Positions 12,989-23,944 of a stretch of 64,000 bases of DNA are shown here, one piece after another (within the stretch, counting starts at the first letter, position 1; each line of letters opens with the position of its first letter). The notes under the pieces were generated by a model. It had not been told where the DNA came from. It did not search any database and was given only the letters and a program-made list of their open reading frames with translations. This DNA is from Balaenoptera acutorostrata (lineage: Eukaryota; Chordata; Mammalia; Artiodactyla; Balaenopteridae), in NCBI RefSeq assembly GCF_949987535.1, contig NC_080067.1, forward strand, positions 45,630,910 to 45,694,909. The letters are read 5' to 3'. The position numbers and the translations under genes are program-made.

Positions 12989-13332
12989 CGGGAATAAAGA
13001 CACAGACCTACTAGAGAATGGACTTGAGGATATGGGGAGGGGGTGGGGTGAGATGTGACAGGGTAAGAGAGTGTCATGGACATATATACACTACCAAATG
13101 TAAAATAGATAGCTAGTGGGAAGCAGCCGCATAGCACAGGGAGATCAGCTCGGTGCTTTGTGACCACCTAGAGGGGTGGGATGGGGAGGGTGGGAGGGAG
13201 GGAGATGCAAGAGGGAAGAGAAATGGGAACATATTGTATATGTATAACAGATTCACTTTGTTATAAAGCAGATGCTAACACACTATTGTAAGGCAATTAT
13301 ACTTCAATAAAGATGTTTGGAAAAAAAAAAAA
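12989..13332 (+). mobile_element. L1 3' end, sense, poly(A) tail and target-site duplication
   Basis: Typical L1 3' UTR: 'gggaataaagacacagacct', a G-rich stretch near 13030, 'gcacagggagatcagctcgg', 'gtgaccacctagagg', (gggagg)n, 'ttgttataaagcag' and 'tatacttcaataaaga', then an A tail. The polyadenylation signal aataaa is present. The 12-bp duplication aaagagttctga occurs at 12977-12988 and 13333-13344. Severely 5' truncated. Confidence 0.9.
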
Positions 13333-13344
13333 AAAGAGTTCTGA

Positions 13345-14725
13345 GATGTGAAAGCAATTCAGAATAGAGATGCAAATGAGATTGTGAGGCTCTGGGCATT
13401 TGGAGAAGAGTTGTCCTGTAAAGCCGTGGTGAGAAGCGTATAACAACATTCCAGCCCAAATGGTAGGGGTTCATTCCTTCATATCTATGCAAAGAACTTC
13501 TCTCTGCCCCCTTTTCTGACATCAGCATATTAATTTATCCTGCCGGGTTAAGTAGTCTTTTACAGTTCTCAAAACTGAACTTGTAAATGTGTCATTGACC
13601 GTGGAGGTGGTCGCTCTGTACTGGTCTTGGTGAAAGTTCGTGCCTGTGCATGTCCAGGTGGGAAAAATGATCTGGGCTGTCCCAGAGGCCCAGCTGGGTT
13701 CAGTGCCAGGTTAGGGGCGGCACATCTGTTTGGCACATTCCACATCAAGCCTAACAGGTGGATTGTGCAAATCACAAGTGAATGCCCAATGTATCAAACG
13801 AGGAGGTCTGATTCCTGGTTGATGACGTATTGTCAGTTTGGGTAGTCTGTCTTTTCTTATCTTGTTTTTAATAAGAAATGTGAGCAGTTGCTGTATGTTA
13901 TTGGTAAACCAATTTTGAAATAAATTTCTTGTGACTTTGCTTTCAAGCTCCCGGACATGTTTAATGAAGAATATCCGGAGATTGCAGCATAAGCTATTAT
14001 AAAGGACTGTTACCATTTCCAACCACTTATCTGTGCGGAACAGGATTCTCTTGGTGTGGCACAAACAAAATGAAGACATAAATGTAAAACTACAGTGGGA
14101 ATAAGACTGTAACTGACTTCCGTAAATTCTGTTTTCAAGTGTTTGTGTATAACAGAACAGCCTCACGTTCCCTGTGAGGGATTTAATAAGTAAATAATAT
14201 CAAGTGGAATGAAAAATAATTTTATTTTGATTAAAAACAATTTTGATTGTTTCATACACTAGTTTTCACTTGAAAAGCAGAGTCTAATACTTAAAAAGTG
14301 CCAGCCATTGACTCACAGTTGACTCAGGCAACTGTTTTTTAATATCTGAAAGGATAAACACAGGTGCAACCGTCCGTAGATTGGTCAAAACTTCTGAGTA
14401 AATTAGTTGACACATACACTTGTAAGATTCTCAGGTAATTTTGTTATAAGGATAAAAAATTACAACCTATTTTTACCCTTCTCTCTCTCTCCATTTCTGG
14501 GGCTCAGATTATGTGGGAAGAAGCTGTGGGACTATACAAATACCAAGCATCCTTTTCTGTGGGAAATGACCTTGGTGCAATAGTAGCCTCCAAGTCCACT
14601 ACCAGGCACTCCTCCGAGAAGTCTCAGACCAAATTAAGATACTCAAATCACAGCTGATTAAATCAATTTAAAATGTGTATCAAGATGCAAGGGAAGGAGA
14701 TGGGATGAGCTGCCGTACTTAGTGT
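13345..14725. other. Non-coding DNA, no recognised feature
   Basis: Includes the longest open frame of the window (minus strand, 13711-14166, 151 codons), which has no recognisable domain and is about the length expected by chance in 64 kb of six-frame sequence. No repeat recognised with confidence. Confidence 0.45.
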
Positions 14726-15500
14726 GATATTGTGATGTGGTCTTCGTCCCTGCTTCTGGCACAGAGCTCCTAAAACCCTTGGAATTTCCTAAGTGATAGG
14801 AGCGATAAAGGTGTCTCTTGCTATGTTAGTCAGGTGACTTTTGAACATACCTCAGGATGGGGACCAGTTGCCTGAAGGGCCAACCAAGGGATTAGAGAGT
14901 TGGAATTTTCAGTCCCACCCCCCCTGACCTCAGAGAGGGGCCAGAGGTTGAATCAGTCGCCAGTGGCCTGTGATTTAATCAGTCACGTCTATGAAATGAA
15001 GCCTTCATAAAAATCCAAAAAGGACAGGGTTCCGAGAGCTTCCAGATCGGTGAGCACTTGGGGGTTTAGGGAGAGTGGAATGCTCGGGGAGAGGGCATGA
15101 AAGCTCTTTGCCTTTCCCCCATAGTTTGCACTGTGCATCTCTCCCATCTGGCTGTTCCTGAGTTATGTCCGTTTATAATAAACCAGTAATCTAATAAGCA
15201 AAATGTTTCTTTGAGTTCTGTGAGCCGCTCTAGCAAATTAATTGAACCCAAGGAGGGGTTCGTTGGAACCTCCCATCTATAGCCTGTTGGTCAGGAGCAC
15301 AGGTAACAACCCGGACTTGCAGTTGGCATGTGAAGTGGGGAGGGGGGACAATCACATGGACTGAGCCCTCAACCTGTGGAATCTGTTGCCATCTCCAGGT
15401 AGAGAGTGTCAGAACTGAGCTGAATTGTAGGACACCCAGTTGGTATCCAAGAACCTGTGTTTTCTTGTAGGGAAAACCCCACCTCCACATGAATTGGAAT
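14725..15500 (+). repeat. ERV long terminal repeat-like element, family not assigned
   Basis: Contains the LTR-like run 'cttcataaaaatccaaaaagg' (about 15003), a tataataaacca motif near 15173 serving as a poly(A) signal region, 'gagttctgtgagccgctctagc', 'aattgaacccaaggagg', 'gcctgttggtcaggagcacagg' and 'gaattgtaggacacccag'. This phrase order is familiar from ERVL-type LTRs. No internal retroviral region is attached. Boundaries are approximate. Confidence 0.6.
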
Positions 15501-15960
15501 TGGTGCCAGAATCCTACTTGGGATATGGTCCAGGAATGTGAAGGACCGCACTACCTGAGTCTTGGGTTATGCAGTATTTACATGTCCAGCCTTTCTGCCA
15601 CAGCCACCTTCCCTGTTGATGATATGGTTACAAGTCAGCCTTGAGGTTGTAGAAGAGAAGCCCAGTTAGACAGAAAGTGTCTGCCAATGACACACAACCT
15701 GCTTTATCAGAGACACAGGGGCAAGTCCCTCAGGCTCCCTCTGTAGCTTACCCCCTCACCTGATGAGCAGCTATGGAATTGTATTTCTTGGGCAGAGGAC
15801 ACATAGGGCCAGAATGGGTGTCACCAATGGGCAGTCAGTGTACCATCTAATGAATATTGAGTGCCTAGGGGTTATTTAGTGTGTCATGAATATTAGGCGC
15901 TTCTTTAGTCTTTCCATCCCTTTCTATGCTCAGCTTGATCTAGGTCTAACACATCCAGTT
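15501..15960. other. Non-coding DNA, no recognised feature
   Basis: Unique-looking sequence between the LTR and the CHR SINE. Confidence 0.4.
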
Positions 15961-15971
15961 AACTAACTTCC

Positions 15972-16268
15972 TTTTTTTTTTTAATTTTTATTTTATTTAT
16001 TTTTGGCTGCGTTGGGTCTTCGTTGCTGCATGCAGGCTTTCTCTAGTTGCGGTGAGCGGGGGCTACTGTTCGTTGCAGCGTGCAGGTTTCTCATTTCAGT
16101 GGCTTCTCTTGTCGCAGAGCATGGGCTCTAGGCGCGCAGGCTTCAGTAGTTGTGGCCCACGGGGGTTAGCTGCTCCGCAGCACGTGGGATCTTCCCAGAC
16201 CAGGGATGGAACCTGTGTCCCCTGCATTGTCAGGCAGATTCTTATCCACTGCGCCACCAGGGAAGCCC
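15972..16268 (-). mobile_element. CHR-type SINE, antisense
   Basis: Full-length tRNA-derived SINE read in reverse: poly(T) and attttatttatttttgg at the left, 'gctgcgttgggtcttcg', ending in 'ccactgcgccaccaggg' and aagcccc. The promoter B box is mutated (gggatggaacctg in place of gggctcgaacccg). Flanked by ctaacttcc (15963-15971) and ctaacttac (16269-16277). The small ORFs across it are repeat-derived. Confidence 0.9.
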
Positions 16269-16384
16269 CTAACTTACTTTTTAATACTTCACATCTCATG
16301 AACTCTGCTTCATCGTCTAAATCTTGCGCATTTCACTTGTGTCTGACAAGCCACTACATATTCATTATCTATGCTTAACACAGC

Positions 16385-16900
16385 TTGTAAGTTTCATCTA
16401 GCCCATTTGTTTTTCTTCTATAGCATTAATCAGCATTACTCGAATATTCTCAAGTAATACAGCAACACCTTCTACAAAATATCTTAGAAGAGCTTCCCCC
16501 ACACTGCTCCGCCTCTCTGATTCCATTCTAGCCAACCTCCCAGTCCTTGAGGTCTTCGCCATCCTTCCTCCTTCAAGGACCCAATCAAGATACTCACCCA
16601 TGTGTGCTCCTGCATCTTTCCCCATCTCCACTATAATCTCCTCTTTCCTCAACGTTCCTTTATAATTTCACTGCCCGTATCTTCAGTTCCAAGGCTGAAT
16701 GAAGCCCTGTTACGTGATCCTGATCTAACTTGTCCAGGACCTGGCCCTTCCAGTTATTTCCCACCCACCATAGTCAGTTTCTCCCTTCTTGCTGGCTCCT
16801 TCCCTGATGCCCACACAGACGTTTGGATCTCCTTATCTTAAAGACCAACCACCTCTCTGATTCCATTATACTCTTAAGCTACCACCCCAATGCTCTAATT
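16385..16900. other. Pyrimidine-rich non-coding DNA, possibly old LINE
   Basis: CT-rich like a sense L2 but without landmarks I can place with confidence. It runs into clear L2 at 16900. Confidence 0.35.
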
Positions 16901-17950
16901 CATCCACAACCTTCTTTACAGACTGCTCTCTACACCGTCCCTCAACTTCTTAACCACTTGTGACTTGGCTTCCACCCCTAACACACTAGTATTCTCTCAA
17001 GGGAAACTGATGACTTCCTAATTGTCAAAACTTATGGCTTTTGGTTGTGTTTCCTTTTCCACCTGTTAGTCTTTTCTGCTTCCCTGCGGTATTTGAAGCC
17101 TTGACCCCTCACTCTGTTGGTTTTCCTTCTCCTCTCACCTTGTTGGCCACACCCCCTTTGCTTCCTCTTGCCCTCTGAATGCTGGTTTTCACCCAAGGGG
17201 ATTGTCATTTTCTATTGCAGCTATAAAACATCACCCCAAACTTAGTGACTTAAGTCAATATACATTTATTATCCTACAGTTCTGGAGGTCAGAAGTCCCT
17301 AATGAATCTCATGAACTAAAATCAAGGTGTCAGCAGGGCTGCAATCCTTCTGGAGGCTCTAAGGGAAAATCCACTTCCTTGCCTTTTCCCTTTTCTAGAG
17401 GCCTCCCACATTCCTGGGCTCGTGATCCTTCCTGTGTCTTCAAACCCAACAACGCTGGGCAGTCTTGCTCACGCTGCCATCTCTCTGATTCTTCCTCTGC
17501 TGCCTCCTCTTTTTACCTTATAAGGACCCTCGTGATAACATTGGGCCCGCCTGGATAACCCAGGATAATCTCCTCATCTCAAGGTCAGCTGATTAGCAAG
17601 CCTAATTCCCCTCCCCCACCCCCAGCCCCTGTGGGGATCGATGTGCCCACCACAGTGGTGTCTTTGTTTCTGATCAGTCCTTTCTCTACAATCTCTCCCT
17701 TCATCTCATCCATCTCTGCAACTATCCTCTCCCCGCAAAAGACCCCCACGTTCTATCTGTTGACCTGACTTCTCTTTTGAGCCCCAGTTGCTTCCTGCAC
17801 CTTCAACTCAAAACTTTATGGTGAAAAATAAAAGACCTCATTACTGCAACCCAATCCCTCAGAATCAGTTCCTCCTTCTAACTGCCTGTTTCTTTTCACA
17901 GCACCAAGTTTACTCTGGCAGTGGTCTCGAAACCTCATGACCCCCTGTTC
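16900..17950 (+). repeat. L2 LINE, sense, split by an LTR
   Basis: 'gacttggcttccacccc', 'gatgacttcctaattgtca', 'atttgaagccttgacccc' and 'ctcaccttgttggcc' match the L2 ORF2 3' region. L2-like sequence resumes after the inserted LTR at about 17660 with 'cttcatctcatccatctctgc' and 'gttgacctgacttctc'. Confidence 0.65.
17200..17650 (-). repeat. ERVL-MaLR LTR (MLT1-like), antisense, inside L2
   Basis: 'attttctattgcagctataa', 'catttattatcctacagttctgg', 'caaggtgtcagcagggctgc', 'ggaggctctaagggaaaatc' and 'tataaggaccctcgtgataac' follow a reversed MLT1/MST-class LTR. It separates two parts of an L2. Confidence 0.75.
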
Positions 17951-18159
17951 ACTCTTCCAGGTCAGATCACTGGCTAGGTGCTGTCAGTTTATTTTTCACA
18001 GTCTCATGGAATACCTTCCTCTGTCTTTAACTTTCCATTCCCACTATCATCTCCATCCTTCAGGCCTCTCTTTATTCCTCGGACTGTTGATATTGCCTTT
18101 AATTAGGAGAAGGGGAAAAAAACCCATTTCTGTTCCTTTCCAGGGCACCTAAGAGCTGT

Positions 18160-18285
18160 TTTACATGTTATTCTCATTTTATCCTATCATCAACCCAATA
18201 AACCAGGAATTAACATCCTTAGTTTATAGATGAGGAAACTGAGGCTAAGAGCAATGAAGTAACTTTCTGAAAGTCACAATCATGT
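18160..18285 (+). repeat. MIR SINE fragment
   Basis: 'ttctcattttatcctatcatc' then 'tttatagatgaggaaactgagg' and 'gaagtaactttctgaaagtcac' is the MIR core. Confidence 0.8.
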
Positions 18286-18450
18286 ATTCATTCATTTAAA
18301 AATATTGAGAACCTATTATATGCCAGGTATTATTTCAAATGTTGGGGATAATAGCACTGAATTAGCCAACCACGATCCAAGTTCTAAGGAAATTTACATT
18401 AATCTAGAAATAGAAAAGACAGACATTCAAGAAGTAAACAACCAAATGAA
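18286..18450 (-). repeat. L2 LINE 3' end, antisense
   Basis: 'gtattcattcatttaaaaat', 'cctattatatgccaggtatt' and 'gttggggataatagcactga' are the reverse of the L2 3' end. Confidence 0.7.
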
Positions 18451-19154
18451 CAAGATTATTGCCGTCTCCTGGCTAACCTAGCTAAGAGTTCTTTTGCGCT
18501 CCTGAATTCCTAGTGAGCAAACAACAAAATCTCTTTGGTAGCACTTTACTCATTCATCACTCTATGCAGTCATTTGTATACTGCCTTATTTCCCTTACCA
18601 AACTCCTTGGGGGCAGAAACACTTCCTCACGTGGCACATAATAGGAATTTCTTTCAACCACAAGGTTGTAAGAGTCAAAGGAGATGTTGGGGAAAGTACT
18701 TTGTAAACTGTAAAGCCATTTTCTAAGGTTTGTCGTCATTGGTGACGCTGACTGTGATCTTCTTTGGGCAGGTTATTCAAGGACCCAATTCCCCTCGATG
18801 TGAACAGGATTAATTTTCCTCATAATTCCTTTTCCTCCCTTGCCTGGTAAAGAAGCACAACATAACGCTATATAAAATGTCTACCTGCTTTCCACAAATT
18901 CCTAAGGAAAAGCTTAAAAGTTATTGCTTAAAACAATGACTTTCTTGCTCATCTTCCCCATCCCCAATAACTTCATTTTTCCCCAATATTTCATTACAAA
19001 CTGTTTCAAACTGAAAAGTTTTTAGGCCAATCTCCATTTATGCACCATACAGATTCTGCAATTACTGTTTTACTAAACTCCCTTTGTCAACAGCTTTCCA
19101 TCTATCCATCCGTCAATTCATCTCATTTATTTGATACATTTAAAGTGAGTTGCA

Positions 19155-19354
19155 TTGTGACCACCTAGAGGTGTGGGATAGGGAGGGCGGGAGGGAGGGA
19201 GATGCAAGAGGGAAGAGATATGGGAACATATGTATATGTATAACTGATCCACTTTGTTATAAAGCAGAAACTAACACACCATTGTAAAGCAATTATACTC
19301 CAATAAAGATGTTAAAAAAATAAAAATAAAATAAAAATAAAAAATAAAATAAAA
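19155..19354 (+). mobile_element. Short L1 3' end with A-rich tail and perfect target-site duplication
   Basis: Only the last ~160 bp of an L1: 'gtgaccacctagaggtgtgg', (gggagg)n, 'ttgttataaagcagaaac', 'caataaagatg', then a mixed (aaaat)n tail. The perfect 14-bp duplication taaagtgagttgca is at 19141-19154 and 19355-19368. Same family as the copy at 12989-13332. Confidence 0.92.
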
Positions 19355-19419
19355 TAAAGTGAGTTGCAGACATCCCTAAGCCATCCCCTAAATACTTCAG
19401 CTGCATATCATTAACCGGA

Positions 19420-19680
19420 TCTTTTTTTATTCTTTTGAGGTAAATTTTACATACAATGAAACGCACAAATCTTAAATGCATTATTCAATGAGTTTTGACA
19501 AATGTATACTCCTCTGTAAACCAGGCCCTTTCAAGTCATACAGCTTGTGCCAGAAAGTTCCCTATGCCCTTCCCAAGTCAGTCCCTGACCCCAGTAATTC
19601 ATTTTTGAAACTGTATTCTCAGATGACCTGCAGATGTGACTTTTTAACCACTATATTTACTACCCCCTGCAAAAAAAAAC
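19420..19680 (-). repeat. Old L1 3' UTR, antisense
   Basis: 'tcttttgaggtaaattttac', 'acaaatcttaaatgcattat' and 'gttttgacaaatgtatact' resemble an older L1 3' UTR read in reverse. It is the host of the younger L1 insertion at 19699. Confidence 0.55.
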
Positions 19681-19698
19681 CTTCATTCTGTTGCTATT

Positions 19699-20571
19699 TC
19701 AAAAATTTATTTATTTTAATCTTTTTTTTCAGCGTTTTTGAGGTATAATTGACAAAATTTGTATATATTTAAGGTGTACAATGTGATGGTTTCACACTAA
19801 TATACATTGTGAAGTGATCACCACTATCAAGCTAATTAGCATTCATTACCTCACATAGTTACCTTTTTGTTTCTTTTGACCCCTCGCCCCCTCTCCCTGG
19901 CAACCACCTGTTTGTTCTCTGTATCTGTGAGTCTGTTTCTGTTCAGTTATGTTTGTTCATTTGTTTGTCTTTTAAATTCCACATGTAAGTGGAATTTATG
20001 CCATATTCCACAGTGGAATACTGCAGTGGAAATCATGCAATATTTGTCTTTCTCTGTCTGACTTATTTCACTTAACATAATACCCTCTAGGTCTATCCAT
20101 TTTGTCGCAAATGGCAAGAGTGCCGTCTTTTTTTATGGCTGAGTAATATATATATGCCACATTTTCTTTATCCATTCATCTGTTGGTGGACACTTAGGTT
20201 GCTTCTATATCTTGGCTATTATAAATAATACTGCAATGAACATAGGGGTGCATATATCTTTTCAAATTAGTGTTTTTGTTTTCTTGGGGAAAATACCCAG
20301 AAGTGGAATTGCTGGATCATATGGTAGTTCTATTTTTAATTTTTCTGAGGACTCTCCATACTGTTTTCCATAGTGCCTATACCAATTTACATTCCCACCA
20401 ACAGTGCACAAGGATTCCCTTTTCTCTACATCCTCTCCAACACTTGTTATTTGTTGTCTTTTTGATGACAGACATTCTGATGTATGTGAACTGATATCTC
20501 ATTATGGTTTTGATTTGCATTTCCCTGATGATTAGTGATGTTGAGCATCTTTTCATGTGTCTGTTGGCCAT
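19699..20571 (-). mobile_element. L1 fragment, antisense, with perfect 18-bp target-site duplication
   Basis: An 873-bp 5'-truncated L1 with 3' UTR and the end of ORF2. The duplication cttcattctgttgctatt is at 19681-19698 and 20572-20589. The minus strand near 20377-20570 still reads as the L1 ORF2 C-terminal region (motifs like [19 protein letters not shown]). Within it, 19991-20027 is an extra palindromic segment not expected in the family. Confidence 0.9.
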
Positions 20572-20599
20572 CTTCATTCTGTTGCTATTAATTGCCACA

Positions 20600-23010
20600 A
20601 ATGAAAAAATATTTTTCTGGATTTAAAGACATAATAGTTTGCTTGGTGGCAGAAATAGGATCATTAGCTTAATGAGGAAATGCTCTAATATTTCTTCTTT
20701 TAAAACATACCTTGGATTCGGATTTAGGTAGAACCACACTGCAACCTCCCTCTTACCTTATGATGGATTTTGATTTCAAGGCCAGCCTACATTGGCTCAG
20801 TCAAAGGGGGTTTATTTCTCCAAGTCTAGTGGCCCTCAATTTAGCAGTTTTTATATGAACACACTCACAAAGAAAATCTGGAGGGTTTTTTTTTTTTTTT
20901 CCTCTTACTTTGAGGCCTTTTTGCTGCTGTTGGAAGATTTATGTTCTTGGGCATGTCACAACTCTCTTAGGCCTCAGTTTCCATATCTGGAAAATAACAG
21001 TTTATCTCTTGAGGTCCCATCTAAATCTGAAATCCAATACTTTTTATGGGAAGAGAAGTTGTGAAGACCTGAGAAGAAAAAATAATCTCTATGCTACATA
21101 GATCACACTACTTAAACAGTTCATCAATATTTTTTAGTCCAAAAATAACAAATGTCACTGTAACTTGGTAAGTTATTCTAGCTTAAATGTTCTTGGAACA
21201 GCTGGTTTCTGTTTAAAGTTTTTTGTACTAGCAAATCATAATTTAAATTATAACACAAAGTCCTTTCCAATGAATGACTATAAAGGGAAGCTTGCTTGAC
21301 ATATTCCTTTTTTTTTTTTCTTTTTATCTTGTTTATACCTCTTGAGAGGTTTTTTGACAGGATTTAGGATACAATTGTCAGAAGTCTGTTCTCCCCAGAG
21401 CCACCTCTGAGTCACTTCCACTATTTATGGAACAGCAACTGTGAAGAGTGGGATCATGTTTAGGCTTTTTTTTTTTTTTAAACAACACATGATAAATGTC
21501 TTTAGGAGTTTATGTAATATATCCCAGAGCCTTCAGTTTTCAGAAGAGAACAGAGTCCAGGAAGCAACTTCTTAGACCTTGTATAGCTTGAAAGCATGCT
21601 CCCAAGCCTTAAGGTCATAGATTGTCAAAGTAGTAACTTGGATAAAGTTTTAACAGCCTTTCAAGTAAAGCTGTTCTGTCTTGGAAAGTTGGGATTGTGT
21701 TTTATGTTCGGCATAAAATTTCCATTTGATCTTATTTGCTACCTTGCAAAAGGAACTTTTACTTCGGCTTACTTTTCCTTGCACATACTTCGGATTCCAG
21801 AGCCTTCATCTGGGCAGTTGTATAGCAAGGCACTCCACAAAGAAGTCTGTCTCTGTCTCTGTCCTGTATGGATTACTCAATAAGGAGGGATGAAATTTTG
21901 GATGGGGATATGTTGCATGTTATTTCCTTTCACTGAAGAGTTTCTGTCCTCTTTTCTTCATCATCTTTTTAAGAAGACTCATAATCTAGCTCAGGCTTCT
22001 GCTTTGTTCATCAAGCTCTCATTGTGCCACCCGGCAACGAACAGGCCTCAAAAGTCTTGCACGTGTTAGGTGGCCTAGCTCTCTCCTAGATTCCAGGGAG
22101 AAGGCCCGTGAGCTTTTGCAGGGTGCATGTCCAGAGTGCTTTTTCCTTTGAACCCATTGGACCAGTGCTGAAATGCCAGCCTGTGAGATCATCAGCTGGG
22201 CCTTTCCTGCCACCTTTCCACTGTCGTAACCAGGAAGCTGAAGCCAGGCTTGTGAGTGTGTCTCTGGGGTTGAACTCAGAGGGCCAACTTTTCTCCTGTC
22301 AGAATCTCAAATCACGAAAATTAAGAATATTTAGAAAAATAGGTTTTTTTCTTTCCAAGAAGCAGAGATGTTATAAAATTAAAAATATATCACCAAATAT
22401 TCCTAACACAAACTCTCAGCATTCCTTAAGATCGAGCTTGATATGAAAACTTGTCAAACATGCTGATTCCATTCGTCGGGCAAAAAGTACTTGTTTTTCT
22501 CGATTAATAGCATAATGAAGACTTTGCAGTTATTAGTAAGATTATTTAAGAAGATAGATATAGCTATATCAAAATAGCTTAAGAATAATATCTCTATTGA
22601 TTTTTTTTTTATTTGATGGTTTAAATTCAGTCAAGATTTTATTGAATACCATTGACTTGCTCAAAGCCATTTTATTAAGAAATAGCAAGATGAGTTGCCC
22701 TATGGCAACTAAGAAATATAGATAAGAAAATTTTATTGTGTTTAGTTTTTAAATTATCTATCATTAAATTAGCTTCACAAATTTATAAGCCTAGTCGTTC
22801 CTCTTTATATATCCTAAAATCCTAGAACCACCCTGAAGTATTTTAGAAATTCGCTCCTCTTTTTACCAGAGTCATGTATGGTCCAACTTGTATGTCCTTT
22901 GATTACTATCTGAAAGCCCAGAATCCTTTCCATTACTGTCTCTTAGGTGGAATGGTCTGTCTCTAGAATCATATTGTGCTATATTGGGGGTGTCTATATA
23001 TTCAAGTCAC
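20600..23010. other. AT-rich non-coding DNA, no recognised feature
   Basis: No exon recognised. Several T or A runs (20886-20901, 21309-21320, 21467-21480). A very small MIR-like core lies near 20968-21000. Confidence 0.45.
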
Positions 23011-23017
23011 AGCATTG

Positions 23018-23045
23018 GGCCATATATATATATATATATATGGCC
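23018..23045. repeat. Perfect palindrome GGCC(AT)10GGCC
   Basis: A (AT)10 microsatellite enclosed by GGCC on both sides, giving a 28-bp perfect palindrome about 0.9 kb upstream of the SCHIP1 short-isoform start codon. Confidence 0.95.
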
Positions 23046-23599
23046 TTACTGGCAAAAAAAAAAACCTTGCAGTTTAGTTTCATTTTCATGAAATGAATGA
23101 ATTATACTGACTTTAATACTTTAATGAGCTCCCTCCCTAAAAAATTATAGGCAAATTATTTCATCTTATTTCTGTTTGACTTAAAAAGCATGCTGATAAG
23201 AGCCAAAAATAAGTGGGAAATCAAAAGAATTACAAAATAATATTTTTTTGAAAGAATGAAGGCTCTCCTTTTAGTTATAAAGTTGACAAACACTTCAGAC
23301 ACTCAACACAGAGAACATCCCTTCAGTGTCAATATTCAGAACGGGTTGTTTTCCCTTTCGCCTGTTAAAAGTTATGAAATGATCCTTAAGGCCTCTCGTT
23401 TCATGAGCACCATGCAAGCAGCATCTGCGGGCAGGAAGGATGATGCCGGAGGTTAGAAATGTTCAACTGCAACATTGATTTGTGTCTGTCTCTCTCCTTC
23501 TCCCTCGCCGGCCTTTTTCCCTTTAATGAGGACTAGCATGTTTCCACATCAGTTAACTGCCTTCATAAAGCACCAGAAGGTCACACCAGCCCCAGACTG

Positions 23600-23914
23600 A
23601 TCCTTTCCTTTGTGCCTATAATATAATTGGCTGATTGTGCCAGTGATGAGCGCGCCCCCTCCCCCAGCCCGGTCCTAGCTCCATGTTTGTAAGCCTCACT
23701 GCTGCTTTCCGAGGAGAGCAGCTCGGCTCGCTGCGCGCTTCCCGGCGCAGGCAGTGCCACTGCGCAGGTTGATCAGCGAAACAGCATCCATTTTAATCTG
23801 CGGGGAGCCCCTGCCTTCCCAGGGCTTGCTCTCCGCCAGTGGGTGCTCCGCGCTTTCCCTCCGCAGCTTCGCTGAGCAGTCCTGTTCGGGGTCTGCGCCC
23901 TAGGATGCACTGAG
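23600..23914 (+). promoter_or_regulatory. SCHIP1: SCHIP1 short-isoform promoter and 5' UTR
   Basis: The stretch directly upstream of the MVHQENCSYQ start exon is the most CpG-dense part of the window, with about 20 CpG in 270 bp while surrounding DNA is AT-rich. It contains a TATA-like ctataatataa at about 23616, an inverted CCAAT box (attgg, 23626-23630) and C-rich Sp1-like sequence at 23650-23670. A two-codon upstream ORF, ATG CAC TGA, lies at 23905-23913. The transcription start is not determinable from sequence. The promoter role is inferred from base composition and position. Confidence 0.6.
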
Positions 23915-23944
23915 ATGGTACATCAGGAGAACTGTTCGTATCAG
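23915..23944 (+). CDS. SCHIP1: SCHIP1 alternative first coding exon (MVHQENCSYQ)
   Basis: Ten codons from ATG to the splice donor CAG|GTAAGA encode MVHQENCSYQ, which I recognise as the N-terminus of a short SCHIP1 isoform. The start has a strong context (G at -3, G at +4). The exon ends in phase 0 and would join 46718 across a 22.8-kb intron. SCHIP1 is a coiled-coil partner of schwannomin/merlin (NF2); the longer IQCJ-SCHIP1 product acts with ankyrin-G at axon initial segments and nodes of Ranvier. This exon has no domain of its own; the coiled coil lies in exons beyond the window. A two-codon upstream ORF ends one base before this ATG. The identification rests on exact fit of this peptide to the following exon, recalled without a database check. 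Confidence 0.88.

Noticed and set aside
13711..14166. 151-codon open frame on the minus strand, the longest in the window
   Set aside because: Length is near the chance expectation for 64 kb in six frames; no recognisable domain, no splice sites, no promoter.
20377..20598. Minus-strand frame resembling L1 ORF2
   Set aside because: Remnant of a 5'-truncated L1; not a functional gene.
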